From Odoribacter sp. AF15-53 (GTDB lineage: Bacteria > Bacteroidota > Bacteroidia > Bacteroidales > Marinifilaceae): 64,000 bases of DNA. The notes under the pieces are model-generated. The model saw nothing but the letters and a program-made list of their open reading frames with translations, did no database searches and had not been told where the DNA came from. Position numbers and translations under genes: made by a program. Below, piece after piece: positions 1 through 9,363 of this stretch (the stretch's first letter is position 1; every line of letters starts with the position of its first letter). The DNA lies in the NCBI RefSeq assembly GCF_003479425.1, contig NZ_QUHC01000003.1, positions 248,001 through 312,000 of the forward strand, given 5' to 3'.

Positions 1-2451
1 GTGGCTTCTATTACCTTGCTAAAGGATGCGGCGGCAACGGCAATTTATGGCTCGAGAGCCTCTAACGGGGTGGTGGTTATCACGACGAATGCTCCGGCTA
101 GCGGTAAGATGCAGGTAAGTTATAATGCGGATGCCTCGTTTTATATTGCCGACCTGAGTGATTATAACGTGTGTAATGCGGAAGAGAAATTGGCTATAGA
201 GAAAGCGGCAGGGATGTACACGTCTACGGCAGTGAATTCTCAACTTACGTTGAATAAATGGTATAACGAGAAACTGGCGAATATAAAAAGGGGGTATGAC
301 ACGTACTGGCTGGATAAGCCATTGGATGCCGTTGCCGTTGCTCACAAGCATTCGTTGCGTTTGGATGGTGGTAACGAGAATATCCGGTACGGTATCGAGT
401 TGGGATATAGCAACACGCCGGGGGTGATGAAAGAATCCGGGCGTCGTCGTTTAGCTCTGGGAATGGAGTTGCAGTATATTTACAAGAATTTGACTTTCAG
501 GAATAATTTGACTTATTCGAACGTGAAGGCGATAAATTCTCCTTACGGGTCTTTCAGCGTTTACACGAAACGTAATCCTTACGTGCGGTATAAAGATGAT
601 GACGGTAATTATATTTATAAGGTGGATAAGTATATCCCGATCGGTGGTGGCGGGTTAGGAAAGGATTATTATAATCCGTTGTATAATACGACGTTGAATA
701 CGAGGGATGAGGAGAAATATAATGACGTGACGAATAATTTCGGGATCGACTGGACGGTCATGGATGGATTGCGTTTGAAAGGTAGTTTTTCGTTTACGCA
801 CCAGAATACTTACGAGGACAATTTCAAGCCTGCCAAACATACGGATTTTGCTACTTACGACGATGATAATTTCGATCGTCGGGGAGCTTATATCGGAACA
901 CGTGGAGAGAAGTATAGTTATGATGCCAGTTTGGTAATGACTTATTTCTACCAGATGGAGAAACATGTGCTTAATGCTAATTTGGGTTGGAATCTTCAGG
1001 AGAGCGTGACGAGGCAATTCACGGTGAAGACGGAAGGATTCCCGAACGAGAATCTGGATTATATCAGTTTTGCGACGCAGTACGAGAAAGCCGGTTCGCC
1101 TTCCGGGGATGAGTATACTTCGCGTTTGGTGGGTTTCTTGGGAAATTTGAATTACAGCTATGATGAGCGTTATTTGCTGGATCTTTCTTTTCGTGAGGAT
1201 GCGTCTTCCCGTTTCGGTTCGGACAAGCGATGGGCACCGTTCTGGTCTGTGGGTTTAGGATGGAATTTGCAAAACGAGGGTTTCCTGAAAGATGTAACTT
1301 TTATCAATCAGTTGAAGATACGCGGGTCGTACGGTTTGACGGGTAGCCAGAATTACAATCCTTATCAAGCGATGACGACTTACAAGTATTTAACGGGTGA
1401 GCGTTATCATCATACTGTGGGTGCCGAGGTAATGGCCTTGGGAAACGAGAAGTTAGGATGGCAGCGCACGTTGCAGCAAAACTATGGATTGGATATTGAT
1501 TTGTGGGATGAGCGGATCAATTTTACGGGGAACTACTACGTGAAGTTATCCAAGGATGTATTGACTGCCGTGACTTTACCGCCCTCTTTGGGATTTGGTT
1601 CCTATATGGATAATTTGGGTGAGGTGAAGAATTACGGGTACGAGTTGAGTTTACGTGTGGCATTGTTGAAGAATCCTTCGAAGCAATTGTATTGGAGCGT
1701 GAACGCGACGGCTTTGCATAACAAGAATAAATTAATGAAGATTTCCAATGCTTTGCGTGCTTATAATGATGATCAGGATGAGGATACGATGTCCGGCTCC
1801 AAGAGTAAAGAGTCTAATCGGCCTAAAGTGCGTTATATCGAGGGGAAATCGATGAATTCTATTTGGGTGAATCAGTCATTGGGGGTAGATCCCGCTACCG
1901 GGTACGAGTTGTTTCAGGCTGTAAACGGGGATATTGTGACGACCTGGAGCACGGATAATTACGTGATTGGTGGATGCACGGATTCGGATTTGGAAGGTAC
2001 GTTCGGGACTAATTTGGCCTGGAAAGGATTTCAGTTGAACGCGATTTTCCGTTACAATTACGGGGGGCAGGTTTACAACCAGACATTGGTGGACAAGGTG
2101 CAGGATGCGGATTTACGGGAGAATGTCGATCGCCGGGTATTCGAGGATCGTTGGCAAAAACCGGGAGATAAGGTGATGTTCACGCGACTTATCGGTGGAG
2201 CTACCGCAAATGTGACGAGTGTAACGAAGCCAACGTCTCGTTTCGTCGAGGATAATAATTGGTTGGAACTGTCAACCTTGAACGTGTCGTATGAATTCAA
2301 GATGGACTGGATGAAAAAAGTGGGGTTAAAGCGGTTGAAAGCCTTGTTTTATATGAATGATGTATTCCGGGTTTCGACGGTGAAGCAGGAAAGGGGTATT
2401 GATTACCCGTTTGCCCGTAATTTTAGTATCGGTTTACAAGCCCGGTTTTAG
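1..2451 (+). CDS. SusC/RagA-type TonB-dependent outer-membrane receptor, 3' part (locus A)
   Basis: The reading frame is open at the left edge, so this is the C-terminal ~816 residues of a protein normally near 1,100. It starts inside the plug domain at the conserved SusC motif LLKDAAATAIYGSRASNGV; the first codon (GTG) is internal, not a start. The rest is beta-barrel: alternating aromatic strands ending in Phe (LQARF), the usual outer-membrane insertion signal. SusC proteins form the TonB-driven channel under a SusD lid. The barrel is clearly paralogous to the SusC proteins at 31324 and 52532, sharing the LSDYN..NAEEKL, TYWL and GIDYPFAR segments. SusD follows 28 nt downstream. By analogy with loci C and E, a sigma/FecR pair may lie just left of the window (inference). 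The substrate is unknown. Confidence 0.95.
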   Translation: MASITLLKDAAATAIYGSRASNGVVVITTNAPASGKMQVSYNADASFYIADLSDYNVCNAEEKLAIEKAAGMYTSTAVNSQLTLNKWYNEKLANIKRGYDTYWLDKPLDAVAVAHKHSLRLDGGNENIRYGIELGYSNTPGVMKESGRRRLALGMELQYIYKNLTFRNNLTYSNVKAINSPYGSFSVYTKRNPYVRYKDDDGNYIYKVDKYIPIGGGGLGKDYYNPLYNTTLNTRDEEKYNDVTNNFGIDWTVMDGLRLKGSFSFTHQNTYEDNFKPAKHTDFATYDDDNFDRRGAYIGTRGEKYSYDASLVMTYFYQMEKHVLNANLGWNLQESVTRQFTVKTEGFPNENLDYISFATQYEKAGSPSGDEYTSRLVGFLGNLNYSYDERYLLDLSFREDASSRFGSDKRWAPFWSVGLGWNLQNEGFLKDVTFINQLKIRGSYGLTGSQNYNPYQAMTTYKYLTGERYHHTVGAEVMALGNEKLGWQRTLQQNYGLDIDLWDERINFTGNYYVKLSKDVLTAVTLPPSLGFGSYMDNLGEVKNYGYELSLRVALLKNPSKQLYWSVNATALHNKNKLMKISNALRAYNDDQDEDTMSGSKSKESNRPKVRYIEGKSMNSIWVNQSLGVDPATGYELFQAVNGDIVTTWSTDNYVIGGCTDSDLEGTFGTNLAWKGFQLNAIFRYNYGGQVYNQTLVDKVQDADLRENVDRRVFEDRWQKPGDKVMFTRLIGGATANVTSVTKPTSRFVEDNNWLELSTLNVSYEFKMDWMKKVGLKRLKALFYMNDVFRVSTVKQERGIDYPFARNFSIGLQARF

Positions 2452-2479
2452 TTGTTTACGAAATTAATAGGTCTGAATT

Positions 2480-3886
2480 ATGAAATATAGAATAGTAAAA
2501 TATATTGGGTTGGCAGGTACCCTTTTGTTGGGTGGTTGCAGTGATTGGCTGGATGTGGATCCGAAGTCGCAGATAAAACAGGAGGTTTTGTTCGAGTCGG
2601 AATCAGGTTTTCGGGATGCGTTAACCGGTATATACACGGTTATGGCAAGAACGCAAATGTATGGAGGGACCGAGACGATGGGTTTTCTGGATATGGTGGG
2701 GCAGGTGTACACGGAGGTTTCGATTGATTATGCGGATGCTCTAAACTATGATTATGAGGCAACAAAGATTGAAAAATGTATTGATACTATTTGGCGGGGA
2801 AATTATAATGCGATAGCAAATTGTAATCATATTCTTGCTAATATTGATGGGCGGAAAGATGTTTTCAGTAGCGGCGTGTACGAGGCTGTGAAAGCGGAGG
2901 CTATGGCGTTACGGGGATTCTTGCATTTTGACTTGTTGCGGGGATTTGCCCCGTCGTATTTAAGAGGGGCGAATCAGGCAGCAATTCCTTACGTGGAAGA
3001 AGTGACTAATAAACCGGTGGCTCAATTGACGGTCGCGGAGGTGATTGATAAGGTGATCGGTGACGTGGAGACGGCACGGAAACTGATCCGAGAGGTGGAT
3101 CCGATCGGACCGACACGCGATTCGTACACGGAATCGGGCTACGAGACGGAGGATTATATCCAGGGTGACGGTTTCTGGTTGTACCGGAAGTCCCGTTTGA
3201 ATTATTACGGTATGACAGCGTTACTGGCACGTGTGTATTTGTATAAAGGGGATAAGACGAAAGCTTTGGAATGTGCAAAGGAGGTTATCGATTCGAAAAA
3301 GTTTGCTTTGTTGGAGGAATCACAATTGCTACAGGATAAGACGTGGGGGTATTTATGTAGTGAAAACGAGTATATATCTTCCTTGTACGTGTATAATATG
3401 GAAGAGGGGCGGTCGGACGTGTATTTTGGCGAAGAAAGTTCCGTGAAGTGTCATATATCCGATACTCGTCGGACCAGCGTGTTCGGAACACCCGGTGTGG
3501 ATATAGATTGGCGGAACCAGAATATGTTTTTCTTGAAGACCGGGGAGGCCAAATCATATATCGGTAAATACAGGGGTGTGAACAGGATTCCTTTACTGAA
3601 ATTGTCGGAGATGTACTTGATAGCCGCGGAAGCTTCGGGGGATAAGAGTTATTTGCAAACGTTACGTGATCACCGGGGATACGTGAATTACCCGTTGGAG
3701 GAGAATTGTGATCTGGCCGCGGAGATCGAGGCGGAGTACCGGAAAGAGTTTATGGCGGAAGGACAGTTGTTCTATTATTATAAGCGGCTTGATTACATGA
3801 CTTTACCGGATATGGGAGTTGTGATGACCGGCAATTACGTGTTCCCGATGCCGGATGATGAAATTGAGTTTGGTGATATTAAATAA
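2480..3886 (+). CDS. SusD/RagB family surface lipoprotein (locus A)
   Basis: 468 residues with a lipoprotein signal whose lipobox cysteine lies in LLGGCSDWLDV; the Cys-Ser-Asp/Asn-Trp-Leu-Asp-Val start is typical of SusD proteins. The N-terminal half has the TPR-like SusD fold signatures (sequences around AEAMALRGFLHFDLLR), and the C-terminal region has the RagB signature (LLKLSEMYLIAAEA, then EFMAEGQLFYYYKR). SusD is the hinged lid that captures substrate for the SusC barrel at the cell surface. It lies 28 nt after the SusC gene and 9 nt before the DUF4843 gene, so the genes are almost certainly one operon. The close SusD relatives in this window are those of loci C and E. Confidence 0.95.
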   Translation: MKYRIVKYIGLAGTLLLGGCSDWLDVDPKSQIKQEVLFESESGFRDALTGIYTVMARTQMYGGTETMGFLDMVGQVYTEVSIDYADALNYDYEATKIEKCIDTIWRGNYNAIANCNHILANIDGRKDVFSSGVYEAVKAEAMALRGFLHFDLLRGFAPSYLRGANQAAIPYVEEVTNKPVAQLTVAEVIDKVIGDVETARKLIREVDPIGPTRDSYTESGYETEDYIQGDGFWLYRKSRLNYYGMTALLARVYLYKGDKTKALECAKEVIDSKKFALLEESQLLQDKTWGYLCSENEYISSLYVYNMEEGRSDVYFGEESSVKCHISDTRRTSVFGTPGVDIDWRNQNMFFLKTGEAKSYIGKYRGVNRIPLLKLSEMYLIAAEASGDKSYLQTLRDHRGYVNYPLEENCDLAAEIEAEYRKEFMAEGQLFYYYKRLDYMTLPDMGVVMTGNYVFPMPDDEIEFGDIK

Positions 3887-3895
3887 AGCGGAGTT

Positions 3896-4606
3896 ATGAA
3901 AAAATTATATTATATTTTCTTATTGTTGATTGCCTTTGGAAGTTGTAAGGATAACGCGGACTATCCTTTCACGGGGAAGGATGCGGTTTATTTCCAGTTG
4001 CAGGCGGAAAGTTATTATTGGACAAAGACTTTGGACAGTATCGTTTATTCTTTTGCCGGTAAGGGGGTTGATCAGGATACCTTGTGGGTGCGGGTGAATT
4101 TGGCCGGGGAAGCCGCACGGGAAGGCCGTCCGGTGATCGTGGTGGTGGATGAGGAAAAGACGACAGCGGAAGTGGGTTTACATTACGAGGCTTTGAAAGC
4201 GGAGTACGAGTTGCCCGGTGATTCGGTATACGTGAATATTCCCGTGATTATTTATAATAAGGACGAGGCATTGGAAAACAAACAGGTGGTCATCACGCTT
4301 AGCTTGAAACCTTCGGAGGCGCTGGAATTGGGGATTACCGAGCGTTTGAGTTGCCGGTTGCTTGTTTCCAACATGTTGGGTAAGCCGACTTACTGGGAAC
4401 AGACCATCAAGTATGATTTCGGGGTTTATTCCCGGCGGAAACACGAGTTGTGCATGATTGAATTGAAACGGGATTTCCCGGTGGAATCGAGCGAGTATTC
4501 CGATCAGCGTTCGATGTGGCAAGTGTACGGGGCTTATATGAGTGATTATTTTAAGGATAATTATCCGGTAAAAGATGAGAATAACGCTGTTATAGAGCCT
4601 TGGTGA
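3896..4606 (+). CDS. DUF4843-type lipoprotein (locus A)
   Basis: 236 residues. A short lipoprotein signal ends at the Cys of FGSCKDN. An early DAVYFQLQ segment and an alternating beta pattern follow, with a VRVNLAGEA..EGRPV strand pair and a final region around Trp504-type aromatic residues in the last third. This matches the DUF4843 family, which occurs downstream of susCD in Bacteroidales; no biochemical role is established. Position between SusD and the PKD-like protein is the same as in loci C (29095) and E (57331). It probably forms part of a surface-exposed assembly with SusD (inference). The family assignment rests on sequence pattern and gene order. Confidence 0.75.
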   Translation: MKKLYYIFLLLIAFGSCKDNADYPFTGKDAVYFQLQAESYYWTKTLDSIVYSFAGKGVDQDTLWVRVNLAGEAAREGRPVIVVVDEEKTTAEVGLHYEALKAEYELPGDSVYVNIPVIIYNKDEALENKQVVITLSLKPSEALELGITERLSCRLLVSNMLGKPTYWEQTIKYDFGVYSRRKHELCMIELKRDFPVESSEYSDQRSMWQVYGAYMSDYFKDNYPVKDENNAVIEPW

Positions 4607-4640
4607 TTTATTGTGTAACTTAGTAAATATGAAAGTATAA

Positions 4641-6116
4641 ATGAAAAGAATATATTGTTTGTTAGGGTTTATTGCCTGTGTCTTTTACGCTTGCCTGGAG
4701 GATAAAGGGAATGATATATATAGGGAATTGAACGATGTTACTATCGAGAGGATCAGGGATACGACGGTAGAACAATTCACGCGCTTGCAGGTTACACCGA
4801 AGATTACGGTGCGTGACGGAGATTTTAACCCGGAGAATTACACTTATTTGTGGCACATGTATATTACTTATGGTGCCGGTAATCCCACGAGTTCTGATAC
4901 ACTCTCTTTCGAGAAGGATTTGGATGTGGAAGTCACGAGTATACCGGGGGAATATTCGCTTATTTTCGAGATGACGGATAAGAAAACGGGAATACAGTAT
5001 GTTTCTGACAGATGGGCGCAGGTTACGGTGGTTAATTCTTATTCAAAGGGGATGATGGCCTTGAGTAACGTGAACGGGGAGGCTAACGTGACCTTCGTGA
5101 ATGTTGTCGGTTCGGTGGTAGAGGATGCCTATCGGAAAGTGAATGGGGAAGTCGCCGGAAAGAATCCGACGGGGGTCCGTTATATAACAAGTATGATCTC
5201 GGGAGCGGAAAAGATGGTGGTGATCATGACGGATGACGAGCGGGGCGGAGTTGTGGTAAAACCGTTGGATATGTCGTATGTGATGGATTTTAAAGATATG
5301 TTTTATTTCCAGCCGGCGGTTGTGAAGCCACAGTCTTTCGGTACGCATAGTATTACTCTTTATGAGTACGTGAATAATAATGGAATCATTTACCGGAGAG
5401 GGAATCGGGAAAACGGTTATCCGAAATACGGGGTTGCCGTGAAGGGAGATTACGAGAAGATCGCCCCGTTTGATTTCTTTTTTTCAATGGTTAATTACAG
5501 GGCTTATTTTTATGATCAGGGGAAAGAGCGTTTTATTTCCATGAAATGCCCCTTGCAGTATGATGAAATTATTACTTTGCCGGATGACCTGACCGGGGAG
5601 TTTAATCCGAATAGTGTGGGTATGCAGATGGTGTGGGGTGGATTGTTCGGTAACGAGTATTCTATGAGTAACGGACGAGCCGTGATGATTGACGACGCGG
5701 GCGAGCATTACATGCTCTCTTTCGAGGTGGGTAAGGATAAGGACGACAACCCGCAGTTTTCTCCCAAGAGGAAGAGACAGTTGTCTCACCCGGGAGGTAA
5801 GGAAGCACGTACTTTCACGACCTCCCAGAAGGCTAATTTCCTGTATTACGGTTATGCCGGGAAGATTGCTTGCGTTAGTTTCGACACGGGAAATTTGTTG
5901 ATGGAATATGAAGTAGGGGGAGGAAATGTCGATTATATCGAATGCGACCAGGTCGGGAATACCAACCAGATGTGGGTTGGTGTCAGTGACGGTTCGGGAG
6001 CCAAAAACTCGGGTTCTATCGTGGTGTTGGAGATGAGCACGGATGGTTCGCTGAAGGAGGTTGCCCGGTACAAGAATGTATGTGGGAAAGTGGTCGATTT
6101 CGAGTATAAAAAATAA
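4641..6116 (+). CDS. PKD-like family lipoprotein (locus A)
   Basis: 491 residues with a lipoprotein signal (Cys in VFYACLEDKGN). The C-x-D-K-G-N start is shared with the proteins at 27425 and 58107, where it reads DDKGNY(N/D)YHD. An N-terminal Ig/PKD-like beta sandwich of roughly 120 residues ends in WAQVTVVNS. A motif around SKGMMALSNVNGEANVTFV and a long beta-rich C-terminal part follow, possibly repeat-like. The family is found downstream of susCD in gut Bacteroidales and its ligand is not known. The protein is probably outside the outer membrane and takes part in substrate binding (inference). It lies 34 nt after the DUF4843 gene and 11 nt before the thioredoxin gene. Confidence 0.75.
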   Translation: MKRIYCLLGFIACVFYACLEDKGNDIYRELNDVTIERIRDTTVEQFTRLQVTPKITVRDGDFNPENYTYLWHMYITYGAGNPTSSDTLSFEKDLDVEVTSIPGEYSLIFEMTDKKTGIQYVSDRWAQVTVVNSYSKGMMALSNVNGEANVTFVNVVGSVVEDAYRKVNGEVAGKNPTGVRYITSMISGAEKMVVIMTDDERGGVVVKPLDMSYVMDFKDMFYFQPAVVKPQSFGTHSITLYEYVNNNGIIYRRGNRENGYPKYGVAVKGDYEKIAPFDFFFSMVNYRAYFYDQGKERFISMKCPLQYDEIITLPDDLTGEFNPNSVGMQMVWGGLFGNEYSMSNGRAVMIDDAGEHYMLSFEVGKDKDDNPQFSPKRKRQLSHPGGKEARTFTTSQKANFLYYGYAGKIACVSFDTGNLLMEYEVGGGNVDYIECDQVGNTNQMWVGVSDGSGAKNSGSIVVLEMSTDGSLKEVARYKNVCGKVVDFEYKK

Positions 6117-6127
6117 TCATTAAAGAG

Positions 6128-8527
6128 ATGAAATATAAATTGATATTATGGGCCGCACTGTTGTGCGGTTCCTTATTTCGGGTGAATGCCCAAGGGGTGG
6201 ATTTTCGCGATCTGACATTCCAACAAGCGTTGGAACAAGCCCGGAAGGAGAATAAACTGGTGTTTATGGATTGCTATACCAGTTGGTGCGGGCCTTGTAA
6301 GAATATGTTGAATAACGTGTTTACTTTGCCCGAGGCAGGAGAGTTTATGAACGCGGCTTTTGTCTGCGTGAAGTTCGATATGGAAAAAGGGGAGGGGATA
6401 GAGTTGCGAAAACAATTTCAGGTGCGGGCTTACCCGACATTTTTTATGATTCGTCCGGACGGAACCGTACAACATCGGTTGGTTGGAGGTAGTCCGTGGG
6501 AACGTTTCCGAGAACGGCTGGCGAGAGGATTGAATGAAAAGACTTCTTATTATTATCTGGATGAGTGTTATCGGAAGGGGAAACTTTCACCCAAACAATA
6601 TTCGCAGTACGTGCAGGCCTTGAAAGATGCCGGTGACGGTAAGCGGGTTGAAGGTGTTTGTCTGGAAATTTTCGGGAAATTAAGCGATAAAGCAAAATGT
6701 CGTGAAGAGAACTGGTTTTTATTCGAGCAGGATATGAAGCCGGCAGATATTCGTTTCGAATATTTGATTGATCACAAGGATGATTTCGATCGGAACGTGG
6801 GGAGAGAGGTCGTGGATGGGAAAATTAATTCGGTTTATTCGGAAGAGTTGGCCCGTTTGAACAGTTCCAAAGAAAAAGAGTGGCCAGAGAGAATCGGGGG
6901 AATCGCTGTTCAGTTGAAAAAGATTGATTTTGAGGGAAAACAAAAGATCGAGAATTTACTGGATTACGAGGTCGCCTATTTGAGTAAGGATGTTGAAGGG
7001 GTGTTGAAGAGTTTAGAGGAACATGGGCGTGATTTTCCCCAATATGTTGTGATGGATTTGGTTTTCCAGTTCGGTTTTGTCCTTCGGGAAGGTACAAATG
7101 AGCAATTGGCCCGGTATATCCGGCTGGGACGTCAGAGTGAAGAACGGGCTCTTTCTCCTCAGATGGCACAGTTAACACGAGAATACATGGATCGTTATGA
7201 AAGTGAATTGAACGATCGGTTGACTTACGCGGGAATATGTGGTAAAGTGACACGGGAGAGAATGGACGAAGTGCATTTGTATAAGGTGGAGGACGGGAAG
7301 GAAAGCCTGATCGCGACCTCGAAAGTGAGCCGGGACGGTTGGTACGGGTTTACTTTCCAGCCGGAGCGGAAAGGATTCTACACGGTCGGTGGAAAAGAGA
7401 GTCTGAACCGGATACGTCTGTACATGAAACCGGGAGACCGGGGGGAAGTGAATTTCCCGGAAGATACGATCGTGATCACGGCTCGTAATACTCCCGAGAA
7501 TTTGTTGTTGGCTCGTTGGGAATCCCTGATGATTCCGGTGCGTGAAAGGACAGATAATCTTAAATACGCGTTGTTCGATTACCGAGATTTTTTCCCTTAT
7601 TTTATGGATTTTCTTCCCCGGGCACGGGAGTTTCAAGAAAAGATTACTTTTCAGGATGAAAATTTCAGTCGTTTAGTCCGGCAGACGGTGGATTTCGATT
7701 TGGATTATTATGCTTTCCGTATTCTGAATGCCCTGAAGGCGGGTAAAGATACTTATAAGCCGAGCCGTCCGACTCCTGCCGATTATCCGGTGTATTACAA
7801 GACGATTGTGTCCAAAAATAAGTTATCGGATGCTTCGGTATTGGAACAACCGTACGGGTATGATTATTTACAGCGGTACACGACGTTCGCGTTGGGGGGT
7901 GAACGGGTGAAAACGACTTTGCCGGAACGTTTGGAATGGTTGTCTGACGGGGCGTTGAAAGCCGAAATTATACTTTGGTATGCAGAACGTTGCAAGACTT
8001 ATGACGAGTATATGGCTATTGTTCGGGAATACGGCGATTACTTGACGACGGTGAACCATCGTGAGCGAATGAATGCGGTATCGGCCAAATTATACCAGGG
8101 GAAACAAGGAGAAAAGGCGGCTGATTTCACCTATCCCGACCGGAATGGTAAAATGGTTTCTTTGTCCGATTTTCACGGGAAAGTAGTGGTGGTGGATGTT
8201 TGGGCTACTTGGTGCGGACCTTGCAGGAAAGAGGTGCCCTATTTGGTGAAACTGGAAAAGGAAATGGAAGGAAAAGATGTCGTCTTTATCGGGGTTTCCG
8301 TGGATGAGAAAAAAGACTACCAAAAGTGGCTCGACGTGCTGGATCAGGAAGGTCTGGCGGGAGTACAATTGTTTGCCGGAGGTTGGGCTCAGATCGTGAA
8401 AGATTATAAAATTAAGGGAATCCCTCGTTTCATGGTATTCGATCGGGAAGGGAAAGTGGTGACCATTAATGCTCCTCGTCCCTCGGACCCGGAATTGAAA
8501 AAGTTGCTGTTGAAGTTGTTGAAATAA
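6128..8527 (+). CDS. Secreted two-domain thioredoxin-like protein (locus A)
   Basis: 799 residues with a cleavable signal peptide (about 1-21). Two thioredoxin active sites are visible. The N-terminal domain has W53-C-G-P-C57 within a DUF255/thioredoxin_7-like context, and the C-terminal TlpA/AhpC-type domain has W695-C-G-P-C699. Between them lie a helical region and, near residues 365-460, a beta-rich segment resembling the DUF4369 domain found in front of TlpA domains. It probably reduces or isomerises disulfides in the periplasm, perhaps on the cargo or lipoproteins of this locus (inference). It is the last gene of locus A, 11 nt after the PKD-like gene. Two redox-active domains in one chain is unusual; loci B, C and D use single-domain proteins. 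Confidence 0.85.
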   Translation: MKYKLILWAALLCGSLFRVNAQGVDFRDLTFQQALEQARKENKLVFMDCYTSWCGPCKNMLNNVFTLPEAGEFMNAAFVCVKFDMEKGEGIELRKQFQVRAYPTFFMIRPDGTVQHRLVGGSPWERFRERLARGLNEKTSYYYLDECYRKGKLSPKQYSQYVQALKDAGDGKRVEGVCLEIFGKLSDKAKCREENWFLFEQDMKPADIRFEYLIDHKDDFDRNVGREVVDGKINSVYSEELARLNSSKEKEWPERIGGIAVQLKKIDFEGKQKIENLLDYEVAYLSKDVEGVLKSLEEHGRDFPQYVVMDLVFQFGFVLREGTNEQLARYIRLGRQSEERALSPQMAQLTREYMDRYESELNDRLTYAGICGKVTRERMDEVHLYKVEDGKESLIATSKVSRDGWYGFTFQPERKGFYTVGGKESLNRIRLYMKPGDRGEVNFPEDTIVITARNTPENLLLARWESLMIPVRERTDNLKYALFDYRDFFPYFMDFLPRAREFQEKITFQDENFSRLVRQTVDFDLDYYAFRILNALKAGKDTYKPSRPTPADYPVYYKTIVSKNKLSDASVLEQPYGYDYLQRYTTFALGGERVKTTLPERLEWLSDGALKAEIILWYAERCKTYDEYMAIVREYGDYLTTVNHRERMNAVSAKLYQGKQGEKAADFTYPDRNGKMVSLSDFHGKVVVVDVWATWCGPCRKEVPYLVKLEKEMEGKDVVFIGVSVDEKKDYQKWLDVLDQEGLAGVQLFAGGWAQIVKDYKIKGIPRFMVFDREGKVVTINAPRPSDPELKKLLLKLLK

Positions 8528-8561
8528 GAAAACAAGGCCGCTAAAAGTCGGTTTTGTGAGA

Positions 8562-8660
8562 AATAACTACCCCCTCCCGCATCCCCCCTTTACATGGAAG
8601 AAGTGTTGATTGCCATGTGGTTCTTCTGCCTGCGAGAGGAGGAGGCAGGGGGTAGTTATT
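8562..8660. repeat. 99-bp element with 14-bp perfect terminal inverted repeats
   Basis: AATAACTACCCCCT (8562-8575) is matched exactly by its reverse complement at 8647-8660. The interior is C-rich on one side and G-rich on the other, so the whole could fold into one long imperfect hairpin. It could act as the transcription end for locus A, or be a small mobile (MITE-like) repeat; C-rich elements of this look are dispersed between genes in Bacteroidetes. The repeat is seen directly; mobility is inference. Confidence 0.7.
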
Positions 8661-8802
8661 CAAAAAGTTATTTGTCCAATTTTCTGGGTTCTCTTCAGCA
8701 GGGGAATGTGCCTGTAAATCAGTATAAAAACAGGTGATTGTCATGGAGAGTTACTATTTTATTAGATCATTAATAGTTAATCACTACTTATTAAATACCG
8801 TC

Positions 8803-8846
8803 ATGAACCCTATACGAACCCTATAGTAACCTTATATGAACCCTAT
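8803..8846. repeat. 11-bp tandem repeat, four units
   Basis: Four consecutive 11-mers: ATGAACCCTAT, ACGAACCCTAT, AGTAACCTTAT, ATGAACCCTAT. Units differ at one to three positions. The period is close to one helical turn, so equivalent bases face the same side of the DNA. No function is known. A second 11-bp array of different sequence lies at 37828-37871. Confidence 0.85.
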
Positions 8847-9050
8847 TATAATAAGGTTTATAAAAGATTCATATTAGATTTCTAAAAGATTATTATCGCT
8901 ATTAATCAGTAACTCATCAAGTATTCACGATGCAATCATGTATTATATCAATAGGAAATTTCCTGTAATGATGTATGTGCAATCAATAAATTATCAATTA
9001 GTTAACATCAGTTTGATGATTTTTTTGCATAAAGTAAGTTATCTGCACCT

Positions 9051-9363
9051 ACGAGCTTTGAAGATGCAAAAGTCCGGGTGGCGTGAGATCGTGAAGCTGA
9101 GAAATAGTATATATCGGTTATTGACGTGATTCAAGTTTTAACAGGTAATGAACGTCCCCGGAAGTATTGGGATGATTTAAAACGTAAGCTGAAAAAGGAG
9201 GGGAGTCAACTGTCCGAAAAAATCGGACAGTTGAAAATGCTGGCAGAGGATGGGAAGATGAGGTTGACGGATGTCCGCTGATATTGAGCAATTATTCCGT
9301 TTGATTCAATCCAACCCCTCCCCCAAAGCTGAACCGTTTAAAATGTGGTTGGCGGAAGTAGCT
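9051..9363 (+). pseudogene. Decayed BRO-N/phage antirepressor-like gene fragment
   Basis: Read in the frame of 9051, the DNA encodes a recognisable BRO-N-type sequence with segments such as YISVIDVIQVLTGNERPRKYW and LKRKLKKEGSQLSEKIGQLK. Two in-frame stops, TGA at 9084 and TAG at 9105, each fall where the family has Trp, so each fits a single-base change from TGG. A single extra base near 9276 shifts the frame; after it the family sequence continues (ADIEQLFRLIQSNPSPKAEP, then FKMWLAEVA). Homology stops at about 9363, so the C-terminal part is missing. Such genes occur in prophages and integrative elements of Bacteroidales. The fragment overlaps, antisense, the 3' end of the thioredoxin gene of locus B. 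Confidence 0.85.

Larger units (their letters stand above)
8528..9050. other. Intergenic region with repeat structures, no intact gene
   Basis: No convincing gene is seen here. The stretch holds a 99-bp element bounded by inverted repeats (8562-8660), an 11-bp tandem repeat (8803-8846) and AT-rich sequence leading into the BRO-type pseudogene. It separates two converging uptake loci, A (+) and B (-). Confidence 0.6.

Noticed and set aside
8938..9129. 63-codon plus-strand frame before the BRO-type fragment
   Set aside because: It is in another frame over the degraded gene; the BRO-like sequence lies in the neighbouring frame with stops.
9210..9230. Perfect hairpin CTGTCCGA/TCGGACAG
   Set aside because: It lies in the conserved LSEKIGQL codons of the BRO-type fragment, so it is explained by coding sequence rather than a regulatory site.
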